From NCBI GenBank assembly GCA_013151035.1, contig JAADJB010000010.1:28239-92238 (forward strand): a stretch of 64,000 nucleotides of DNA, read 5' to 3'. Numbering within the stretch: the stretch's first letter is position 1; the number at the start of each line of letters is the position of its first letter. This stretch comes from Gammaproteobacteria bacterium. GTDB lineage: Bacteria; Pseudomonadota; Gammaproteobacteria; JAADJB01. The notes under the pieces are model-generated. The model was not told the DNA's origin. It saw nothing but the letters and a program-made list of their open reading frames with translations, and made no database searches. The position numbers were made by a program, and so were the translations under genes. Positions 60,989-64,000 of the stretch are shown in pieces.

Positions 60989-61611
60989 CCGCCCCCCTGC
61001 CTTGGGTCATAGAGCCCCTTAAAACAACGCATGATCGACAAGGATTTACCTGTGGTTCCGAGCCGCTCGATACCTATTTAAAGAAACAATCGAAGCAAGA
61101 TGTAAAGCGCAGGATCAGCAGGGTTTTTATAGCGACCACACACGATTCACCCAGTACTATCGTTGGTTATTACACCTTGAGTATATTATCAATTGAACTC
61201 AATGAGCTTCCCAAAAATATAGTTCGTAAATTACCCAAACATCCTGTGCCAGCTGCATTAATGGGCAGACTGGCCGTTTCTGAAAAGGCACAAGGTGCTG
61301 GTGTAGGAAAAATGCTGCTGATGGATGCCATTAAACGCACACTTGGTGTAAGCAATGAAATTGCCATCTATGCAATGGTTGTTGATCCTATTAGTGAACA
61401 GGCAAAAGACTTCTACCAACAATATGGCTTTTCAATAATAGGGGACAGACCACGGTTTTCTGGAAAATGTTATATCGCAATAATAGGGGACAGACCACGG
61501 TTTTCTGGAAAATGTTATATCACATCAATAAAAACCGTGGTCTGCCCCCTATTATTACCTATTATTAAACTTGAAACTTTGATGGATAGTGGTCATTATC
61601 AATCAAGCTAA
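60985..61611 (+). CDS. GNAT toxin (TacT-like) with repeat-derived tail
   Basis: TacT-type toxins acetylate aminoacyl-tRNA using acetyl-CoA. The GNAT core is present: LKTTHDRQGFTCGSEPLDTYL, VGYYTLSILSIEL, RLAVSEKAQGAGVGKMLL (CoA loop) and FYQQYGF, with the tyrosine expected at the active site. From residue ~151 on, the sequence is two tandem 15-residue units (IIGDRPRFSGKCYI) and a translated inverted copy, encoded by a GGGGACAGACCACG repeat. The ending LLLPIIKLETLM may be leftover native tail. The toxin is probably inactive or altered. Confidence 0.82.
   Translation: MTAPLPWVIEPLKTTHDRQGFTCGSEPLDTYLKKQSKQDVKRRISRVFIATTHDSPSTIVGYYTLSILSIELNELPKNIVRKLPKHPVPAALMGRLAVSEKAQGAGVGKMLLMDAIKRTLGVSNEIAIYAMVVDPISEQAKDFYQQYGFSIIGDRPRFSGKCYIAIIGDRPRFSGKCYITSIKTVVCPLLLPIIKLETLMDSGHYQSS
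61434..61556. repeat. GGGGACAGACCACG repeat inside the GNAT toxin gene
   Basis: Two direct 45-bp units start at 61434 and 61479; an inverted unit at 61530-61556 (one base change) pairs with them. The second unit plus the inverted unit equals a complete hairpin element of about 78 bp. Nearly the same sequence lies at 63081-63195. Both 45-bp units keep the toxin frame. Confidence 0.92.
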
Positions 61612-61638
61612 ATTTTAGCCTTAAATAAGGGGGTTTTC

Positions 61639-62598
61639 ATGACTGATATTTTCGACCTGATCTTTAACTTCTGGGTAGGTTTTTCCGTACTGAGTATCGT
61701 ACTGGTGAAGTCTTCGATTAGATTTGTGCCGCAGAATCGCGCTTTTGTGGTCGAGCGTTTCGGTAAATTCAATAAAACCATGATAGCCGGTCTGAATTTT
61801 CTGATGCCCTTTATCGACAAGGTGGCTTATGACCGCTCATTAAAAGAGCAGGCAGTCGATGTGCCTAGTCAGGGGGCTATTACCAAAGACAATATAACCC
61901 TGGTGGTTGATGGCGTTTTATATTTAAAAGTTCTGGATCCCTACAAGGCTTCTTACGGTGTCGATAATTATGTGTATGCGGTGATGCAGCTGGCGCAGAC
62001 CACCATGCGCAGCGAGATCGGCAAGATGGAACTGGATAAAACCTTTGAAGAGCGTGAGTCGTTGAACGTTAATATCGTGCAGCAGATTAATGAAGCGGCT
62101 GGTCCATGGGGCGTGCAGGTTTTACGCTATGAGATCAAAGATATCGAACCGCCTCGAACCGTGCTGGAAGCCATGGAAAGACAGATGAAAGCCGAGCGTG
62201 AAAAACGTGCGTCTATTCTCGAATCGGAAGGTGAGCGCCAGTCAGCAATTAATGTCGCCGAAGGTCAGAAGCGTTCTATTGTGCTAGCGGCGGAAGCTGA
62301 TAGAGAAGAGCAGATATTACGCGCCGAAGGTGAAGCGCAGGCGATAATTGCAGTCGCCGATGCGCGTGCAAAAGCACTGGAAGTTGTCGGCGCAATCGCT
62401 ATGGAAGAGAAAGGGCAAAAAGCGATTCAGCTGGATTTGGCAGAGAGTGCTATTCAGGCGAAAGCAGCAATTGCCAGAGAGTCATCGGTGGTATTGCTCA
62501 GCGATGATAAAACCAGCGCTTCAAATATCGTCGCTGAAGCGATGACCATCATCAATTCCATCAACAGGAATAAAGATAACAATACCGGAGCAAATTAA
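61639..62598 (+). CDS. qmcA: SPFH/stomatin-family membrane protein QmcA
   Basis: QmcA-type proteins are inner-membrane SPFH proteins that oligomerise and are thought to organise membrane microdomains and modulate FtsH. The 319-residue protein has one N-terminal membrane helix (about 8-25) and an SPFH domain (RFVPQNRAFVVERFGKF to IKDIEPPRTVLEAMERQM). A long alanine/glutamate-rich coiled coil follows (about 180-285). AAGGGGG precedes the ATG. It is paired with nfeD two bases downstream. Confidence 0.95.
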   Translation: MTDIFDLIFNFWVGFSVLSIVLVKSSIRFVPQNRAFVVERFGKFNKTMIAGLNFLMPFIDKVAYDRSLKEQAVDVPSQGAITKDNITLVVDGVLYLKVLDPYKASYGVDNYVYAVMQLAQTTMRSEIGKMELDKTFEERESLNVNIVQQINEAAGPWGVQVLRYEIKDIEPPRTVLEAMERQMKAEREKRASILESEGERQSAINVAEGQKRSIVLAAEADREEQILRAEGEAQAIIAVADARAKALEVVGAIAMEEKGQKAIQLDLAESAIQAKAAIARESSVVLLSDDKTSASNIVAEAMTIINSINRNKDNNTGAN

Positions 62599-62600
62599 TA

Positions 62601-63074
62601 ATGCTGGAGTATATTAATGAAAATATGTCCGGTTTCTGGATCACTCTGGGTTTCGCCATGTTGGCCGCCGAAGTTCTGTTGTTTGGTTTTACCACCATTA
62701 TCTTTTTATTTGCCGGTCTGGGTGCGTTAATCTCCGGCCTGCTGATGAGCGCCGGCGTGATACCTGAAACTTGGATTGCTGGTACTGCCAGTTTCGGTAT
62801 TGCCACCGGTATCTGCAGTACTGTTTTGTGGAAACCGTTGATGGCGATGCAGAACAAAAAAGCACCGCCGCGAAAACCCAGTAGTGACATTATCGATCTG
62901 GAATTTGTTTTGATGGAAGATATAACGACAACGGCACAGGGCAGTTACCGTTATTCAGGTATCGACTGGAAGGTCGAAATCGACAGTGGCAGTGATGTGA
63001 ATACAATCGCGAAAGGTGAGCGTGTGGTGGTGAAAACGGTAGAAGTCGGTTTGTTGCGTGTGGTTAAAAAATGA
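62601..63074 (+). CDS. NfeD-like membrane protein
   Basis: NfeD-like proteins are the standard partners of stomatin-type SPFH proteins. The 157-residue product has about three hydrophobic helices (WITLGFAMLAAEVLLFGF, FLFAGLGALISGLLMSAG, AGTASFGIATGICSTVLW). A C-terminal soluble OB-fold follows (about 95-157: GSYRYSGIDWKVEI to VEVGLLRVVKK). The gene lies two bases after qmcA, so the two are co-translated. A repeat element begins seven bases after the stop. Confidence 0.92.
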   Translation: MLEYINENMSGFWITLGFAMLAAEVLLFGFTTIIFLFAGLGALISGLLMSAGVIPETWIAGTASFGIATGICSTVLWKPLMAMQNKKAPPRKPSSDIIDLEFVLMEDITTTAQGSYRYSGIDWKVEIDSGSDVNTIAKGERVVVKTVEVGLLRVVKK

Positions 63075-63080
63075 CAACTA

Positions 63081-63195
63081 AATAATAGGGGACAGACCAC
63101 GGTTTTCTGGAAAATGTTATATCACATCAAAAAAAACCGAATAATAGGGGACAGACCACGGTTTTCTGTAAAAACCGTGGTCTGTCCCCTATTAT
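63081..63195. repeat. GGGGACAGACCACG repeat between nfeD and the VPLPA gene
   Basis: A partial unit (63081-63139) is followed by a compact hairpin: 63140-63165 pairs perfectly with 63170-63195. The first 50 bases are identical to the unit in the GNAT gene, including the CTGGAAAATGTTATATCACA spacer. The last base touches the stop codon of the minus-strand VPLPA gene, so the hairpin could act as its terminator. Confidence 0.92.
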
Positions 63196-63885
63196 TTATT
63201 TTTTTCGTTTGGCTATGCCGATTAATCCAATAAGACCCGAACCGAATAACCATACTGCTGCTGGTACAGGTACGGCACCAACATCGCCAGACTGCACAGC
63301 CCATCCATAGTAGGGAGCTGAGATAGTGTTAATGGTTTGCATACCAAAGGGCATAATGAAGTTCCACGCGCTACCATTATTAGGCGCATATACCGTGGCT
63401 GACCAATAGTAGCCATTGATAAGATTGCTAAATGGTCCCGTATTAATCAGGCCACCCGGCTGTGAATTACCGCCAGTATCAACAATCGCCGTATTACCCA
63501 ATACATTGTAAAACATGTTTGATAACTCACTATGTGTCGTGATGTTGTAACCATAATCGACACCTTCATAAGGATTGGTATAAGTAGTACCATCGTTACC
63601 TACATCAATCGTATTTGGCAGTCGCCAACCCGTCACGCCAGCAACACTAAGATTTGCTGCCCAGGCATTAGCGTCAGCCCAGCTCATCTGACCAGTACTT
63701 GGACTGTAAGTGTCATAGGTAGAATTGACAGCTGCATTCGCATCGGCCAACCAGGTTAAATTGGCTACGGTATCGTAATAAGCCAAGCCACCCAAGCGTG
63801 GGACTAAGGATGCATTAGCAAGGGTTGAAAAACCTATGGCGGTGAGTAACAGGGCGCTGAGTGCCCAACGGTTGAATAACTTCAT
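63196..63885 (-). CDS. VPLPA-CTERM sorting-domain secreted protein (DUF1566-like)
   Basis: The 229-residue precursor has a signal peptide (MKLFNRWALSALLLTAIG, ending near LANA). A DUF1566/Lcl-like body follows, with ANLTWLADANA, MSWADANAWAANLSVAGV, GWRLPN and GYYWSATVYAP. The C-terminal sorting signal is VPVPAAVWLFGSGLIGLIG followed by AKRKK. Proteins with this tail are processed by an exosortase/archaeosortase-type enzyme and often linked to exopolysaccharide; no sortase gene is in the window. The ATG at 63885 has GGGAG eight bases upstream. A frameshifted relative lies at 13403-13964. Confidence 0.9.
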   Translation of the reverse strand: MKLFNRWALSALLLTAIGFSTLANASLVPRLGGLAYYDTVANLTWLADANAAVNSTYDTYSPSTGQMSWADANAWAANLSVAGVTGWRLPNTIDVGNDGTTYTNPYEGVDYGYNITTHSELSNMFYNVLGNTAIVDTGGNSQPGGLINTGPFSNLINGYYWSATVYAPNNGSAWNFIMPFGMQTINTISAPYYGWAVQSGDVGAVPVPAAVWLFGSGLIGLIGIAKRKK

Positions 63886-64000
63886 AACATTTCTCCCAAA
63901 CAAGTTGTTATTTATTGTTTCAGTACGCTAGTCAAAACTATGCACTTTAGTGCAAGGCTTTAGCTGCTACACAGATATGCTACGCTATGGATTATGAAAG

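Noticed and set aside
61434..61523. Two tandem 45-bp repeats as a possible CRISPR array
   Set aside because: The units are directly adjacent with no spacers, there are only two, and they belong to a hairpin repeat family found elsewhere in the window; no cas genes are present.

Overview
The window is a gammaproteobacterial chromosome segment. The evidence is the gene order: rpsB-tsf-pyrH-frr-uppS-cdsA-dxr-rseP-bamA-skp-lpxD-fabZ-lpxA-lpxB-rnhB, then dnaE-accA-tilS, pyrG-kdsA-eno-ftsB-ispD, ispF-truD, and yceD-rpmF-plsX-fabH-fabD-fabG-acpP-fabF-pabB. This is the classic backbone of that class. System I cytochrome c maturation (ccm), a TRAP transporter with a TatT lipoprotein, and VPLPA-CTERM proteins suggest an environmental, respiring bacterium rather than an enteric one. 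I cannot name the genus from sequence alone. No rRNA, tRNA, CRISPR array, prophage or transposase gene was seen.

Layout. 1-5036, minus strand: ccm genes (ccmF partial, ccmE, ccmD, ccmC, ccmB, ccmA), interrupted between ccmB and ccmA by an AT-rich EAL-domain gene on the plus strand. 5044-8745, minus: TRAP operon tatT-dctP-dctQ-dctM, which runs directly into ccmA. 8856-12352, minus: dapD, an ArsC-like reductase, dapE, a cysteine-rich unknown and a periplasmic SIMPL protein. 12621-14000: a stand-alone SpoIIE-type phosphatase and a frameshifted VPLPA-CTERM gene. 14098-18806, minus: map-glnD-dapC. From an rpsB promoter at 18838, 18838-33455 on the plus strand is one long translation / isoprenoid / outer-membrane biogenesis gene string. 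33449-37336, minus: a three-gene accessory module (nucleotide-transporter-like membrane protein with HEAT repeats, a cyclic-nucleotide-binding protein, a secreted protein). 37445-43271: dnaE-accA-tilS. 43427-45007: an Aer-like chemoreceptor behind a sigma-28-type promoter. 45209-52702: pyrG-kdsA-eno-ftsB-ispD-ispF-truD with a VapBC pair and a small orphan between ispD and ispF. 52876-60705: the fatty-acid synthesis cluster ending in pabB. 60803-64000: a TacAT-like toxin-antitoxin pair altered by repeats, qmcA-nfeD, and an intact VPLPA-CTERM gene.

The genes cover linked housekeeping work. dxr, ispD, ispF and uppS make isoprenoid precursors and the undecaprenyl carrier. lpxD, lpxA, lpxB, kdsA and fabZ make lipid A and Kdo. 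bamA, skp and rseP build and survey the outer membrane. plsX and the fab genes make acyl chains on acpP. dapC, dapD and dapE make diaminopimelate and lysine. Many neighbours overlap by ATGA or TGATG, which indicates translational coupling.

The unusual content sits at the joints of these operons. There are at least four families of short palindromic repeats: GTAGGGTGCG palindromes, a 114-bp long-arm hairpin, a GGGGACAGACCACG element, and a hairpin inside tilS. Several run into coding sequence, supplying stop codons to tilS and ftsB, 25 in-frame codons to tilS, and the tail of a GNAT toxin. The repeats and the accessory modules are the parts most worth a second look.
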